Source: Pseudomonas sp. ML2-2023-3 (GTDB lineage Bacteria; Pseudomonadota; Gammaproteobacteria; Pseudomonadales; Pseudomonadaceae). From it: DNA of 64,000 nt. The stretch lies in the NCBI RefSeq assembly GCF_037055275.1, contig NZ_CP146343.1, positions 778,501-842,500 on the forward strand, given 5' to 3'. Position 1 is the stretch's first letter. The number at the start of each line of letters is the position of its first letter. Shown here piece by piece: positions 34,103 through 43,116 of this stretch. The position numbers were made by a program, and so were the translations under genes. Under the pieces are notes generated by a model that was not told the origin of the DNA, searched no databases, and saw only the letters and a list, made by a program, of their open reading frames with translations.

Positions 34103-36025
34103 TTAGCGCCTCGTTGCCTGCAGCCCTGCCAGCAGCAAGCGCTGATAAAGCTCCTCGCGCAGTCCGTCCGGTTCGGCGAGGTGCATACGCTCCAGGTGTT
34201 CGGGATATGCCTGCGGCGAGGGCGCGTCCAGTGTGGCTTTGCCCAGCTGGTAAATTTGCGTGAGCTTGAATTTGCTCTTGAGCCAGTTCAGCGCTCGCAG
34301 CAGGTCTTGCTCCTGCGCGCTGAAATCACTGCCCAACGGGTACTCGGGGAACAAGTGCGAGTGCCTGGCGGCAATGGCCTGCAAGCGTTCCGGGCTGTTA
34401 TCGGCAAACCGTGGGTCCAGGCAAAAGTCCTTGGGCAGTTTGCCGATTTGCTGCGCCTGCGCTATCAGCTCGGTCTGGAAGCGCGAGTCGGTGATGTTGA
34501 GCAGGGCTTCGATGACGTTGCGATCGGTTTTGCCGCGTAAATCGGCGATCCCGTATTCGGTGACCACGATGTCGCGCAAGTGTCGCGGGATGGTGCAGTG
34601 GCCGTACTCCCAGACGATATTGGAACTCACCTCGCCTCCCGATTCGCGCCAGCTGCGCAGCATGATGACCGAGCGTGCGTCATGCAGCGCATGGCCCTGG
34701 GCGACGAAGTTGTATTGCCCGCCTACCCCGCTGAGCACCCGCCCGTCTTCCAGTTGATCGGCCACGGCGGCACCGAGCAAGGTGGCGGTAAAGGCACTGT
34801 TTACGAACCTCGCATCGCGCCGTTGCAGGCGCTTCAAATCTTCCTGGCCATACAGCTCGTTGATGTAGCTGATGGCAGTCATGTTGAATTCGCTGAGCTT
34901 GCTGTGGGGCAGGTCTCGCAGTCGCTGGTAAAGCTCCTGCGGGCCAAGGATGAAGCCCCCGTGGATGCTCACGCCGTCGCTTTGCAGGCTTTCGTCCAGG
35001 GTCCCTGCGTTGGCCTGTGCTTGCCGTTCGGCATCGGGATAGACCTTGCGCCGCACAATCCCGGCATCGGCCAGCACCATCAGTCCGTGGACAAACATTT
35101 CGCTGCAACCATACAAGCCCCGGGCGAACGGCTCGATACCGCCCTGCTGTTCAATCAGCGTGTGCCAGGGCGTGATGTCGATCTCGTTGAGCAGGGCGCG
35201 ATAGTCGTCATTGTTGCCCTGGCGCGCCAGCAAGGCGGCACTCAGGGCGTCGCCCATCGAGCCAATGCCAATCTGCAGGGTGCCGCCATCCCGTATCAGG
35301 GTACTGGCATGTAAACCGATAAGGTGATCTTGCAGGCTTACCGGCATGTTGGGGGTAGAAAACAGCGTAGTGCGCTCATCTTCGTCGATCAGGAGGTCAA
35401 AATCCTCAACGTCAAGTTCCGAGTCGCCGGGCATGTAGGGCAGGTCGCTGTGGACCTGGCCGAGCATCAAAATGGTTTCGCCCTCGGCTCGCCGCTTGGC
35501 AATCATGGGCAATAAATCGAGGGTGATGTCGGGGTTGCAGCTCAAGCTCAGGCGCCGTGCATCCTGAGGGTTGCGGGCAACCATCTGCGCCACCAGGTTC
35601 AGGCCGCCAGCATTGATATCTCGTGCCGCGTGGCTGTAGTTGCTGCTGACATAATCCTGCTGGGCTGGGGGGCTGTTGAGCAAACTCCCCGGCTGCATGA
35701 AGAATTGCTCGACGACTATATTGCCGGGCAGGCTGTTGCGATGCAGGTCGGCCAGGTAGTCCAGTTCGATGTAGTCGCCAAATACCCGCTCGACAAAAGG
35801 CTCCAGAAACAGCCGCTGCAAACCATCCCCAAGCGGCGGGCGACCAAGGCTCAGGGCGGTGTAGATCGTGAGCCGGCGCTCGGGTAACAGTTTGATCCGC
35901 TGATACAGCGCGTTGACGAACCGGTTGGCCTTGCCCAGCCCCAGCGGCAGGCCCAGGTGAATATGCATGGGTAGTCGCGCCAGGACATCATCGACTGCGC
36001 GCTCGATCGAACAGGACTGCACCAT
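34103..36025 (-). CDS. Acetyl-CoA hydrolase/transferase family protein
   Basis: A 640-residue member of the CoA-transferase (Cat1/ScpC-like) family with an extended form common in pseudomonads. The C-terminal half carries the transferase core: VNSAFTATLLGAAVADQLEDGRVLSGVGGQYNFV and VVTEYGIADLRGKTDRNVIEALLNI. The N-terminal half holds the other half of the fold (YIELDYLADLHRNSLPGN). Start chosen at the ATG 36025, preceded by the strong ribosome site AGGAGGGG; the frame reaches 36091. The acyl donor and acceptor are not known. Confidence 0.88.
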   Translation of the reverse strand: MVQSCSIERAVDDVLARLPMHIHLGLPLGLGKANRFVNALYQRIKLLPERRLTIYTALSLGRPPLGDGLQRLFLEPFVERVFGDYIELDYLADLHRNSLPGNIVVEQFFMQPGSLLNSPPAQQDYVSSNYSHAARDINAGGLNLVAQMVARNPQDARRLSLSCNPDITLDLLPMIAKRRAEGETILMLGQVHSDLPYMPGDSELDVEDFDLLIDEDERTTLFSTPNMPVSLQDHLIGLHASTLIRDGGTLQIGIGSMGDALSAALLARQGNNDDYRALLNEIDITPWHTLIEQQGGIEPFARGLYGCSEMFVHGLMVLADAGIVRRKVYPDAERQAQANAGTLDESLQSDGVSIHGGFILGPQELYQRLRDLPHSKLSEFNMTAISYINELYGQEDLKRLQRRDARFVNSAFTATLLGAAVADQLEDGRVLSGVGGQYNFVAQGHALHDARSVIMLRSWRESGGEVSSNIVWEYGHCTIPRHLRDIVVTEYGIADLRGKTDRNVIEALLNITDSRFQTELIAQAQQIGKLPKDFCLDPRFADNSPERLQAIAARHSHLFPEYPLGSDFSAQEQDLLRALNWLKSKFKLTQIYQLGKATLDAPSPQAYPEHLERMHLAEPDGLREELYQRLLLAGLQATRR

Positions 36026-36102
36026 CTGACCCCTCCTTATCAATCCTTGAATATAGACGTGATAGACATCAGGGGGGGCTGACTGACTCAAATCCCGGGC
36101 AC

Positions 36103-36129
36103 AAAAAAGCCGCCCATCAGCGGCTTTTT
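36103..36129 (-). terminator. Rho-independent terminator of the cytochrome c5 gene
   Basis: AAAAAGCCGC / GCGGCTTTTT stem with loop CCATCA, 15 nt past the stop on the minus strand. Confidence 0.9.
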
Positions 36130-36143
36130 CAGAGAGGTGCGGT

Positions 36144-36569
36144 TTACTTCAAACCGGACATCTTCTCGATGGCGCCTTTAAGGTCTTCATCGGAGCACGT
36201 CATGCAGGTGCCTTTAGGCGGCATGGCGTTGATACCGGTGATGGCCTTGGCCAGGATGCCATCAAGACCGCCCTGGTGATCAGCGCGCTCTTTCCAGGCT
36301 GCGGTGTCACCGATTTTCGGTGCGCCCAACAGGCCGGTGCCGTGGCATGCGCTGCAATGCTTGGCAATGATGTCGTCGGGGGTCATGCCGCCGCCACCGC
36401 CCACAGAGGCAGTCACTTCCATGCCTTTGCATTCTTGCCCTTGAACACAGACTTTACCGACTGGCTCAAGACGTTTTGCGATGTCATCGTTCGTTGTTGC
36501 CTGAGCGCTGACTGCCCAAAGGGCCATTACTGTTGCTGGTACGGCCAGCATTTTCATAATTAGGTTCAC
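36144..36569 (-). CDS. cycB: Cytochrome c5
   Basis: Monohaem periplasmic cytochrome of 141 residues. It has a signal peptide (ALWAVSAQA), haem motif CSACH, axial Met in INAMPPKGTC, and the C-terminal CMTCSDEDLKGAI that is diagnostic of c5, where the second Cys pair forms a disulfide. It probably carries electrons to terminal oxidases or nitrite reductase. GTG at 36569 with GAGGG 7 nt upstream is preferred; the ATG at 36557 is an alternative. Confidence 0.92.
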   Translation of the reverse strand: MNLIMKMLAVPATVMALWAVSAQATTNDDIAKRLEPVGKVCVQGQECKGMEVTASVGGGGGMTPDDIIAKHCSACHGTGLLGAPKIGDTAAWKERADHQGGLDGILAKAITGINAMPPKGTCMTCSDEDLKGAIEKMSGLK

Positions 36570-36738
36570 GCGTACACCCTCAATGGTGGCTAGTCACGCC
36601 CACAACCACGGTTTCGCGGGCGGGCGAAAGTATAACGGTTAGCCCGCCACTCTGAAACAACCCTAAAGACAAAGGGGGAATAGAGCTGGCGAAATGCATC
36701 TTCGGGTGCCTCTGCAAGCAGGCAGGGCGCCTCTGTTC

Positions 36739-37287
36739 TTAGAAGTTCGCCGGGGTGGCTGCGCTGATTAGTCGCGCCGCAACGTCGAACGGATTACGGA
36801 AACGGTGTGGCTTTGAGCTTTCGAAATAGTAGCTGTCACCAGCTTCGAGCACGAAGGTTTCAAGCCCCACGATTAACTCTAGGCGACCTTCCACTAAAAT
36901 CCCGGTTTCTTCGCCTTCATGGGTCAGCATTTCGTCCCCGGTATCGGCACCCGGTGGATAAATCTCGTTGAGAAAGGCGATGGCCCGGCTTGGATGTGCC
37001 TTGCCGACCAGTTTCATGGTCACGGCGCCATCGGAAATGTCGATCAGCTCGTTGGCTTTGTACACAATCTGAGTCGGGTTTTCTTGAAGGATCTCTTCGG
37101 AAAAAAACTCGACCATGGACATGGGGATGCCACTCAGCACTTTTCTCAGGGAGCTTATGGACGGGCTCACGCTGTTCTTTTCGATCATCGAAATGGTGCT
37201 GTTGGTGACGCCCGCGCGCTTGGCGAGTTCACGTTGTGACAGGCCTTTCAGTTTGCGGATGGATTGCAGTCGTTCACCGACGTCCAA
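36739..37287 (-). CDS. pauR: XRE-cupin regulator PauR
   Basis: A 182-residue repressor. An N-terminal XRE HTH (RLQSIRKLKGLSQRELAKRAGVTNSTISMIEKNSVSPSISSLRKVL) is joined to a cupin sensor domain (YPPGADTGDEMLTHEGEETGILVEGRLELIVG...YYFESSKPHRFRN). In P. aeruginosa the homologue PauR (PA5301) represses gamma-glutamyl polyamine catabolism genes and responds to putrescine and cadaverine. Here it sits beside dadX and near a polyamine-oxidase-like flavoprotein and an aldehyde dehydrogenase. Confidence 0.9.
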   Translation of the reverse strand: MDVGERLQSIRKLKGLSQRELAKRAGVTNSTISMIEKNSVSPSISSLRKVLSGIPMSMVEFFSEEILQENPTQIVYKANELIDISDGAVTMKLVGKAHPSRAIAFLNEIYPPGADTGDEMLTHEGEETGILVEGRLELIVGLETFVLEAGDSYYFESSKPHRFRNPFDVAARLISAATPANF

Positions 37288-37414
37288 TGCGGGAGCCTCC
37301 TAGGGGTCAGATTCAGGTCGAGAAGTCGCCATCATGGCGATAGCGTTCAGTATTTACAACACTTCGACTTCAAACCTGGGTGCCCATCAGCCCCCGCACT
37401 TTGGATACAACCGA

Positions 37415-38488
37415 TCAGCTCCCGGAATAGAGGCGTGGCGCTCGTTTCAGGTTGCAGAAAATCTGGTAAGGAATGGTGTCTGCCTTGGCTGCCACTTCAC
37501 TGGCGAGGATGTTTTTGCCCCACAGCTCCACTGTCGAACCCAGGCCTGCCTGCGGCACATCGGTGAGATCGATGCACAGCATGTCCATCGACACACGGCC
37601 CAGCAATTGGCTGCGTACACCGGCCACCAACACGGGCGTACCGGTGGGGGCCTGACGCGGATAGCCGTCGGCATACCCCATGGCGACCACGCCAATGCGC
37701 ATCGGCTTCGGGGTAATGAATTTGGCGCCGTAGCCCACGGGCTCACCGGCGGGCAGTTCGCGGACGTTAATCACCTTGGATTCCAGTGTCATCACCGGCT
37801 GCAGGCGTGATGCAGTGGCCTGGGGTTCGTCAAATGGCGAGGTGCCATACAGCATCAGGCCCGGGCGCACCCAGTCGCTTGGCACGCGTGGCCAGCCGAG
37901 TACAGCCGGCGAGTTACGCAAGCTGATTTCTGCGGTCAAGTCGGCGCGAGCGCCCAGGAACACAGCGACTTGCTCCACGCTTCGGGTGCAATCGAGCTCA
38001 TCGGCGCGGGCAAAGTGGCTCATCAGCACGATTTTCGCCACATTGGCACTGGCCTGCAGACGCTGGTATGCAGGCTTGTAATCATTGGGGTGCAAACCGA
38101 CGCGGTGCATGCCGCTGTCCAGTTTCAGCCACACGTGGATCGGTTTGGCGAGTCTGGCCTGCTCGATGGCATCGAGCTGCCACAGCGAATGCACCACGCA
38201 CCAAAAGTCGTGTTCGACGATCAGTGGCAGTTCATCGGCTTCAAAAAAACCTTCGAGCAGCAGGATGGGCGCGCCAATACCGGCGGCGCGCAGTTCCAGT
38301 GCTTCTTCAATACAGGCGACGGCAAAACCGTCGGCTTCAGCCTCAAGGGCCTGGGCGCAGCGCACGGCTCCGTGGCCGTAGGCATCGGCCTTGATCACAG
38401 CGAGGGCTTTGGCCCCCGTGACTTCACGGGCCAGTTGGTAATTGTGACGCAGGGCTTGGAGGTCGATCAGGGCACGGGCTGGGCGCAT
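37415..38488 (-). CDS. dadX: Catabolic alanine racemase
   Basis: PLP fold-III racemase of 357 residues that converts L-alanine to D-alanine for DadA. The PLP lysine is in [11 protein letters not shown] (Lys33), the second base Tyr lies in [12 protein letters not shown], and the C-terminal beta domain has [14 protein letters not shown]. The catabolic role is inferred from its place after dadA and the RidA-family gene. A strong terminator-like hairpin separates it from the RidA-family gene, so it may be transcribed at a lower level or from its own promoter. Confidence 0.95.
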   Translation of the reverse strand: MRPARALIDLQALRHNYQLAREVTGAKALAVIKADAYGHGAVRCAQALEAEADGFAVACIEEALELRAAGIGAPILLLEGFFEADELPLIVEHDFWCVVHSLWQLDAIEQARLAKPIHVWLKLDSGMHRVGLHPNDYKPAYQRLQASANVAKIVLMSHFARADELDCTRSVEQVAVFLGARADLTAEISLRNSPAVLGWPRVPSDWVRPGLMLYGTSPFDEPQATASRLQPVMTLESKVINVRELPAGEPVGYGAKFITPKPMRIGVVAMGYADGYPRQAPTGTPVLVAGVRSQLLGRVSMDMLCIDLTDVPQAGLGSTVELWGKNILASEVAAKADTIPYQIFCNLKRAPRLYSGS

Positions 38489-38516
38489 GGCGGCGGGCTT
38501 CTAACGGCTGTTGAAT

Positions 38517-38562
38517 AAAAAAACCGGCGCTGACCCGCGGCGTTAACCGCGTGCCGCGCCGG
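38517..38562 (-). terminator. Terminator-like hairpin between RidA-family gene and dadX
   Basis: On the minus strand a GC-rich stem with outer arms CCGGCGC / GCGCCGG and an inner CGCGG/CCGCG stem is followed by seven T. It has all marks of a Rho-independent terminator yet lies inside the dadA-dadX cluster. Confidence 0.75.
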
Positions 38563-38590
38563 AAGAGGGACTGTTACTTGATCGAAAAAC

Positions 38591-38944
38591 CTAGGGCAGT
38601 GCTGCCACAACAGACAATTCGACCAGGATTTCAGGTTCGCACAACTTGGCTTCGACGGTAGCGCGGGCCGGTGCAACGCCTTTAGGCAGCCACTGATCCC
38701 AGACGCTGTTCATGCCGGTAAAGTCGGCATCAATGTCTTTGAGGTAGATGGTTACCGACAGGATGTTGCTTTTGTCGGTACCCGCCAGGTCCAGCAAGTG
38801 CTCGATGTTGGCCAGTGTTTCACGGGTTTGCTGCTCAATCCCGGCGTTCATGTCGTCACCGACTTGACCAGACAGGTAAACAGTACCGTTATGGGCAACG
38901 ATCTGGCTCATGCGTTCATTGGTGAGCTGGCGCTGGATTGCCAT
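38591..38944 (-). CDS. RidA/YjgF-family protein
   Basis: A 117-residue RidA-like deaminase that would hydrolyse reactive imine or enamine intermediates released by DadA and PLP enzymes. Family features: [56 protein letters not shown], and the C-terminal [23 protein letters not shown] with the conserved Arg and Glu. The start at 38944 lies inside the end of dadA (29-nt overlap), so translation is coupled. It matches PA5303 in context. Confidence 0.92.
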   Translation of the reverse strand: MAIQRQLTNERMSQIVAHNGTVYLSGQVGDDMNAGIEQQTRETLANIEHLLDLAGTDKSNILSVTIYLKDIDADFTGMNSVWDQWLPKGVAPARATVEAKLCEPEILVELSVVAALP

Positions 38945-40217
38945 GTTTTGCAGTCTCCTGGTGGTTGCCGTAGCGGGAAATATCAAGGCCTTCGGCGCTG
39001 ATTTGTGGTGTCTTCCTGGCCATCACATCCGCAAGGAAGCGACCGGAGCCGCAGGCCATGGTCCAACCGAGCGTGCCATGACCGGTGTTCAGGAACAGGT
39101 TTTTGAACGGGGTCGCACCCACAATCGGCGTGCCGTCCGGCGTAGTAGGACGCAAGCCGGTCCAGAAGCTGGCCTGGCTCAAGTCACCGCCCTGAGGATA
39201 AAGGTCGTTGACGATCATCTCCAGGGTTTCGCGTCGGCGCGGGTTCAGCGACAGATCGAAGCCGGCGATTTCAGCCATGCCGCCAACACGGATACGGTTG
39301 TCGAAACGGGTGATCGCGACCTTGTAGGTCTCGTCGAGAATAGTCGACGTCGGGGCCATGTCCGGATTGGTGATCGGGATGGTCAGCGAGTAACCCTTGA
39401 GCGGGTAAACCGGGGCCTTGATGCCCAGCGGCTTGAGCATCTGCGGCGAGTAGCTGCCGAGTGCCAGCACGTAGCGATCAGCGGTTTCGAGCTTGCCGTC
39501 GATCATTACGCCATTGATGCGGTCGCCTGCGTAGTCCAGACGCTGGATGTCTTGACCGAAGCGGAATTCAACACCCAGGTTCTTGGCCATTTCGGCCAGG
39601 CGGGTGGTAAACATCTGACAGTCGCCGGTCTGGTCATTGGGCAGACGCAGGGCGCCGGCCAGAATGTCGGTCACGTTGGCCAGTGCGGGTTCAACCCGGG
39701 CGATACCTGCACGGTCGAGCAGTTCGAACGGAACGCCGGATTCCTTGAGAACCGCGATGTCCTTGGCCGCGCCATCCAGTTGGGCCTGGGTGCGGAACAA
39801 TTGAGTGGTGCCCAGGTTGCGAGCCTCGTAGGCGATACCGGTTTCGGCGCGCAGTTCGTCGAGGCAATCACGGCTGTACTCGGACAGGCGAACCATGCGC
39901 TCCTTGTTCACGGCATAGCGGCTGGCGGTGCAATTGCGCAGCATTTGCGCCATCCACAGGTATTGGTCGATGTTGGCAGTGGCCTTGATTGCCAGGGGCG
40001 CGTGGCGCTCCAGCAGCCATTTGATTGCCTTCAGCGGCACGCCCGGCGCTGCCCACGGGGAAGCGTAGCCTGGCGACACCTGGCCGGCGTTGGCAAAGCT
40101 GGTTTCCATTGCAACGGCTGGCTGACGGTCAACGACGACCACATCGAAACCGGCTCGGGCCAGATAATAGGCGCTGGCAGTACCAATAACGCCGCCACCC
40201 AATACCATAACTCGCAT
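38916..40217 (-). CDS. dadA: D-amino acid dehydrogenase
   Basis: FAD-dependent inner-membrane-associated enzyme of 433 residues that oxidises D-alanine to pyruvate and feeds electrons to the quinone pool. The Rossmann motif is [21 protein letters not shown], the DadA block is [22 protein letters not shown], and the C-terminal FAD site is [21 protein letters not shown] 7 nt upstream and homology favour the ATG at 40217 over 40232 or 40223. It is divergent from dadR, its likely activator. Confidence 0.96.
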   Translation of the reverse strand: MRVMVLGGGVIGTASAYYLARAGFDVVVVDRQPAVAMETSFANAGQVSPGYASPWAAPGVPLKAIKWLLERHAPLAIKATANIDQYLWMAQMLRNCTASRYAVNKERMVRLSEYSRDCLDELRAETGIAYEARNLGTTQLFRTQAQLDGAAKDIAVLKESGVPFELLDRAGIARVEPALANVTDILAGALRLPNDQTGDCQMFTTRLAEMAKNLGVEFRFGQDIQRLDYAGDRINGVMIDGKLETADRYVLALGSYSPQMLKPLGIKAPVYPLKGYSLTIPITNPDMAPTSTILDETYKVAITRFDNRIRVGGMAEIAGFDLSLNPRRRETLEMIVNDLYPQGGDLSQASFWTGLRPTTPDGTPIVGATPFKNLFLNTGHGTLGWTMACGSGRFLADVMARKTPQISAEGLDISRYGNHQETAKHGNPAPAHQ

Positions 40218-40373
40218 ATTCATATCCCTCATCGCGGCCAGCCGCAGACGTTTATTGTTCAGAGCGAAGATGAGCGCAGTATATGAAGCATTGAGTAGTG
40301 GAATTCACTGTATAAGCAGCTATATTTGGCGACAATTCTCGGGCACAACCCTTTTCACGGAGGAGAATCTCCT

Positions 40374-40862
40374 ATGCGTACAAATCACCAAACAAAACGT
40401 GAATTGGACAAGATTGACCGCAATATTTTGCGCATCCTTCAGGTCGATGGCCGCATCTCGTTTACCGAGCTGGGAGAGAAGGTCGGGCTGTCCACTACGC
40501 CCTGTACAGAACGGGTAAGAAGGCTGGAGCGTGAAGGCATCATCATGGGCTATAACGCCCGGCTCAACCCGCAGCACTTGCAGGGCAGCCTGCTGGTTTT
40601 TGTTGAGATCAGCCTGGACTACAAGTCTGGCGACACCTTTGATGAATTTCGCCGCGCGGTGCTGAAGTTACCTCACGTGCTGGAGTGTCATCTGGTGTCG
40701 GGAGATTTCGACTATCTGGTCAAGGCGCGGATCAGCGAGATGGCTTCATACCGCAAGTTGCTGGGCGACATCCTGCTCAAATTGCCCCACGTGCGTGAGT
40801 CCAAGAGCTATATCGTGATGGAAGAAGTGAAAGAGAGCCTGAACCTGCCGATTGCCGATTGA
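40374..40862 (+). CDS. dadR: Lrp/AsnC-family regulator DadR
   Basis: A 162-residue feast/famine regulator. The N-terminal HTH is LDKIDRNILRILQVDGRISFTELGEKVGLSTTPCTERVRRLEREGII, and the RAM ligand domain is LLVFVEISLDYKSGDTFDEF...VLECHLVSGDFDYLVKARI. In Pseudomonas DadR/Lrp activates dadAX in response to alanine. It is transcribed away from dadA across a 156-nt AT-rich region typical of Lrp sites. A GGAGGAG-like ribosome site precedes the ATG at 40374; the frame is open from 40326. Confidence 0.93.
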   Translation: MRTNHQTKRELDKIDRNILRILQVDGRISFTELGEKVGLSTTPCTERVRRLEREGIIMGYNARLNPQHLQGSLLVFVEISLDYKSGDTFDEFRRAVLKLPHVLECHLVSGDFDYLVKARISEMASYRKLLGDILLKLPHVRESKSYIVMEEVKESLNLPIAD

Positions 40863-40873
40863 ACCCTGCGGGC

Positions 40874-41227
40874 TTAAACCAGCACCTGGCGCGTACTGGC
40901 GATGTATTCATGCACCAGCTTCTCAGCGCTGGGATGAATCATCTCCACCGGGCGTCGGCCGTTGGGGCAGGGCAGTGTGGGCGTGGTGCCGAACAGGCGA
41001 CAGATCAATGGTCGCTCTTCATACACCGTGCAGCCATTGGGTCCCAGGTGCACACAGTCAAGCTCGTCCATCGCGGCTTCCTGCTCGGCGGCAGTCTTGC
41101 GCGGCAAGCGGGCCATTTCTTCGGAGGAGGTGGTCACCGGTCCGCAGCAGTCATGGCAACCCGGCACGCAGTCAAACGAGGGGATTTGCTGCCTGAGAAA
41201 GCGGATCTTGTGACTGTTGCAGCTCAT
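40874..41227 (-). CDS. YkgJ-family cysteine cluster protein
   Basis: A 117-residue protein with the UPF0153/YkgJ pattern of clustered Cys: FDCVPGCHDCCGPV near the N-terminus, then CVHLGPNGCTVYEERPLICRLFGTTPTLPC. These probably hold zinc or an Fe-S cluster. The function is unknown. The ATG at 41227 (MSCNSHKIRF) fits the family, while the frame runs to 41350. It converges with dadR. Confidence 0.85.
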   Translation of the reverse strand: MSCNSHKIRFLRQQIPSFDCVPGCHDCCGPVTTSSEEMARLPRKTAAEQEAAMDELDCVHLGPNGCTVYEERPLICRLFGTTPTLPCPNGRRPVEMIHPSAEKLVHEYIASTRQVLV

Positions 41228-41373
41228 CCAGAACGTACCGATTTTGAAAAGGCCGCAAAGTCTGCCTGAAAACCCCGGCTCTAGACAGGGCCGTCCAGCT
41301 GTTCTTGCCCCGTGGGAATGGCCCGGCTTATGCTCCGTCAAATTTTCCAAACATCAATAATCAGGATTCGCCC

Positions 41374-42675
41374 ATGAGCGCCCCGGTTCAGCGCAGCCAG
41401 CACACCGCCTCTTATTACGCCGCCAGCAGCCTGCCGCAGCCCGATCATCCGGTGCTGCAGGGTGATGTGGTGGCGGATGTGTGCGTGGTGGGTGGCGGCT
41501 TTTCCGGGCTCAACACCGCGTTGGAGCTTGCCGAGCGCGGCATGAGCGTCGTTTTGCTCGAGGCTCACAAGATCGGCTGGGGCGCCAGCGGGCGCAATGG
41601 CGGTCAATTGATTCGCGGTGTCGGCCATGGCCTTGAGCAGTTTGAAGGGGTTATCGGCAAAGACGGCGTACGGCAGATGAAGTTGATGGGGCTGGAGGCG
41701 GTGGAAATCGTTCGCCGTCGCGTAGAGCGCTTCAATATCGCCTGCGACCTGACATGGGGCTACTGCGATCTGGCCAACAAGCCGCGTGACCTTGAAGGTT
41801 TTGCCGAAGAAGCCCAGGAACTGCGGGGTTTGGGCTATCGCCACGAAGTCCGTCTGCTGCAAGCCAGCGAGGTGCATAGCGTGGTGGGCTCGGATCGTTA
41901 TGTCGGCGGCCTGATCGATATGGGCTCGGGGCATTTGCATCCACTCAACCTGGCGCTGGGCGAAGCGGCGGCAGCTGCGCAGCTGGGCGTGAAGCTATTT
42001 GAAAACTCCACCGTGACCCGTATCGATTATGGCCCTGAAGTAAGGGTACACACGGCGCAGGGCTCGGTACGGGCCAAAAGCCTGGTGCTGGGCTGCAACG
42101 CCTATTTAAAAGACCTGAATCCGCAACTGAGTGGCAAGGTACTGCCTGCGGGCAGCTACATCATCGCCACCGAGCCGCTGAGCGAAGCCCAGGCCCACGC
42201 CTTGCTGCCGCAGAACATGGCGGTGTGTGATCAGCGGGTGGCGCTGGATTACTACAGGTTATCGGCGGATCGACGTTTGCTGTTTGGGGGGGCTTGTCAC
42301 TATTCGGGTCGCGATCCTCAAGACATTGCGGCGTATATGCGGCCCAAAATGCTTGAGGTGTTCCCGCACCTCAACGACGTGAAAATCGATTACCAGTGGG
42401 GCGGCATGATCGGCATTGGCGCCAACCGCTTGCCGCAAATCGGCCGCCTGCAAGAGCAGCCCAATGTGTATTACGCCCAGGCGTATTCAGGGCATGGGGT
42501 CAACGCGACTCACCTGGCGGGCAGGTTGCTGGCCGAAGCCATCAGTGGTCAGCACAGCGACGGTTTTGACCTGTTCGCCAAAGTCCCGCACATCACCTTC
42601 CCTGGCGGCAAATACCTGCGCTCGCCGTTGCTGGCGCTGGGGATGCTGTGGCATCGGATCAAAGAGCTGCGTTAA
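41374..42675 (+). CDS. FAD-dependent gamma-glutamyl-polyamine-oxidase-like protein (PuuB/PauB type)
   Basis: DAO-fold flavoprotein of 433 residues. It starts with a HTASYYAAS motif, the dinucleotide motif VCVVGGGFSGLNTALELAERG and GWGASGRNGGQ, and ends YYAQAYSGHGVNATHLAGRLLAEAI. These match PuuB, which oxidises gamma-glutamyl-putrescine and relatives; PA5309 (PauB4) sits at the same place in PAO1 (recollection). The PauR and aldehyde dehydrogenase genes nearby support a polyamine role. The start at 41374 is preferred to 41305. Confidence 0.88.
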   Translation: MSAPVQRSQHTASYYAASSLPQPDHPVLQGDVVADVCVVGGGFSGLNTALELAERGMSVVLLEAHKIGWGASGRNGGQLIRGVGHGLEQFEGVIGKDGVRQMKLMGLEAVEIVRRRVERFNIACDLTWGYCDLANKPRDLEGFAEEAQELRGLGYRHEVRLLQASEVHSVVGSDRYVGGLIDMGSGHLHPLNLALGEAAAAAQLGVKLFENSTVTRIDYGPEVRVHTAQGSVRAKSLVLGCNAYLKDLNPQLSGKVLPAGSYIIATEPLSEAQAHALLPQNMAVCDQRVALDYYRLSADRRLLFGGACHYSGRDPQDIAAYMRPKMLEVFPHLNDVKIDYQWGGMIGIGANRLPQIGRLQEQPNVYYAQAYSGHGVNATHLAGRLLAEAISGQHSDGFDLFAKVPHITFPGGKYLRSPLLALGMLWHRIKELR

Positions 42676-42679
42676 AACG

Positions 42680-42696
42680 GTGGGAGCAAGCTCCCT
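42680..42696. repeat. Short family-B-like palindrome
   Basis: GTGGGAGCAAGCTCCCT just after the flavoprotein stop. It looks like a reduced single REP arm of the family B type and lies in the convergent space with the DUF1127 gene. Confidence 0.55.
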
Positions 42697-42713
42697 TGCA
42701 CACAGCGCAGTAT

Positions 42714-42947
42714 TCACGAACGCCAAAAAGGTTTGCAGCCTTCGCGTCGGGCCATTTCGCGGCTCAGGCCCACGTCACGCAGTTGATTCTCGTCAAGGTT
42801 GAGCAGCACGCGGCGGCTGCGTGCGCGGTGCCAGAACAGGCTCCAGCGCCCCAGCGCTGCAGGGGCGTTAATGATTTCCCTGGCCTCGTGTTCGGCCAGT
42901 AATTGTTGGCTGTGCAGCGTCAGGCGGACATCGCTCAAACCATTCAT
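42714..42947 (-). CDS. DUF1127 small protein
   Basis: A 77-residue protein ending in the DUF1127 module: LFWHRARSRRVLLNLDENQLRDVGLSREMARREGCKPFWRS, an Arg-rich helix typical of these small proteins. In alphaproteobacteria such domains bind RNA or affect phosphate and carbon control; the role here is unknown. The start at 42947 (MNGLSDVRL) has a GGAG-like site upstream. It is divergent from the MocR regulator. Confidence 0.85.
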   Translation of the reverse strand: MNGLSDVRLTLHSQQLLAEHEAREIINAPAALGRWSLFWHRARSRRVLLNLDENQLRDVGLSREMARREGCKPFWRS

Positions 42948-43116
42948 CAGACAGCTCCTTTTGACTCGATTACCATGAGTCAGCATGATGGCCTTACGCT
43001 CAAAACCATGACAGATTCAGCAAAGTCATTTTATATACATACAGATACGGCCTTTTAGACGCTGAATCCTCGGTTTTCAGCTCATCTGTACTGGTCAGCA
43101 CTCCTGGAGTCCGGCA

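Noticed and set aside
38910..40286. 458-residue plus-strand open frame opposite dadA
   Set aside because: Antisense of dadA; DadA motifs are complete on the minus strand.
40218..40373. Specific Lrp/DadR boxes in the dadA-dadR intergenic region
   Set aside because: The region is AT-rich and surely regulatory, but only imperfect short repeats around GAATTC were seen, too weak to name as sites.
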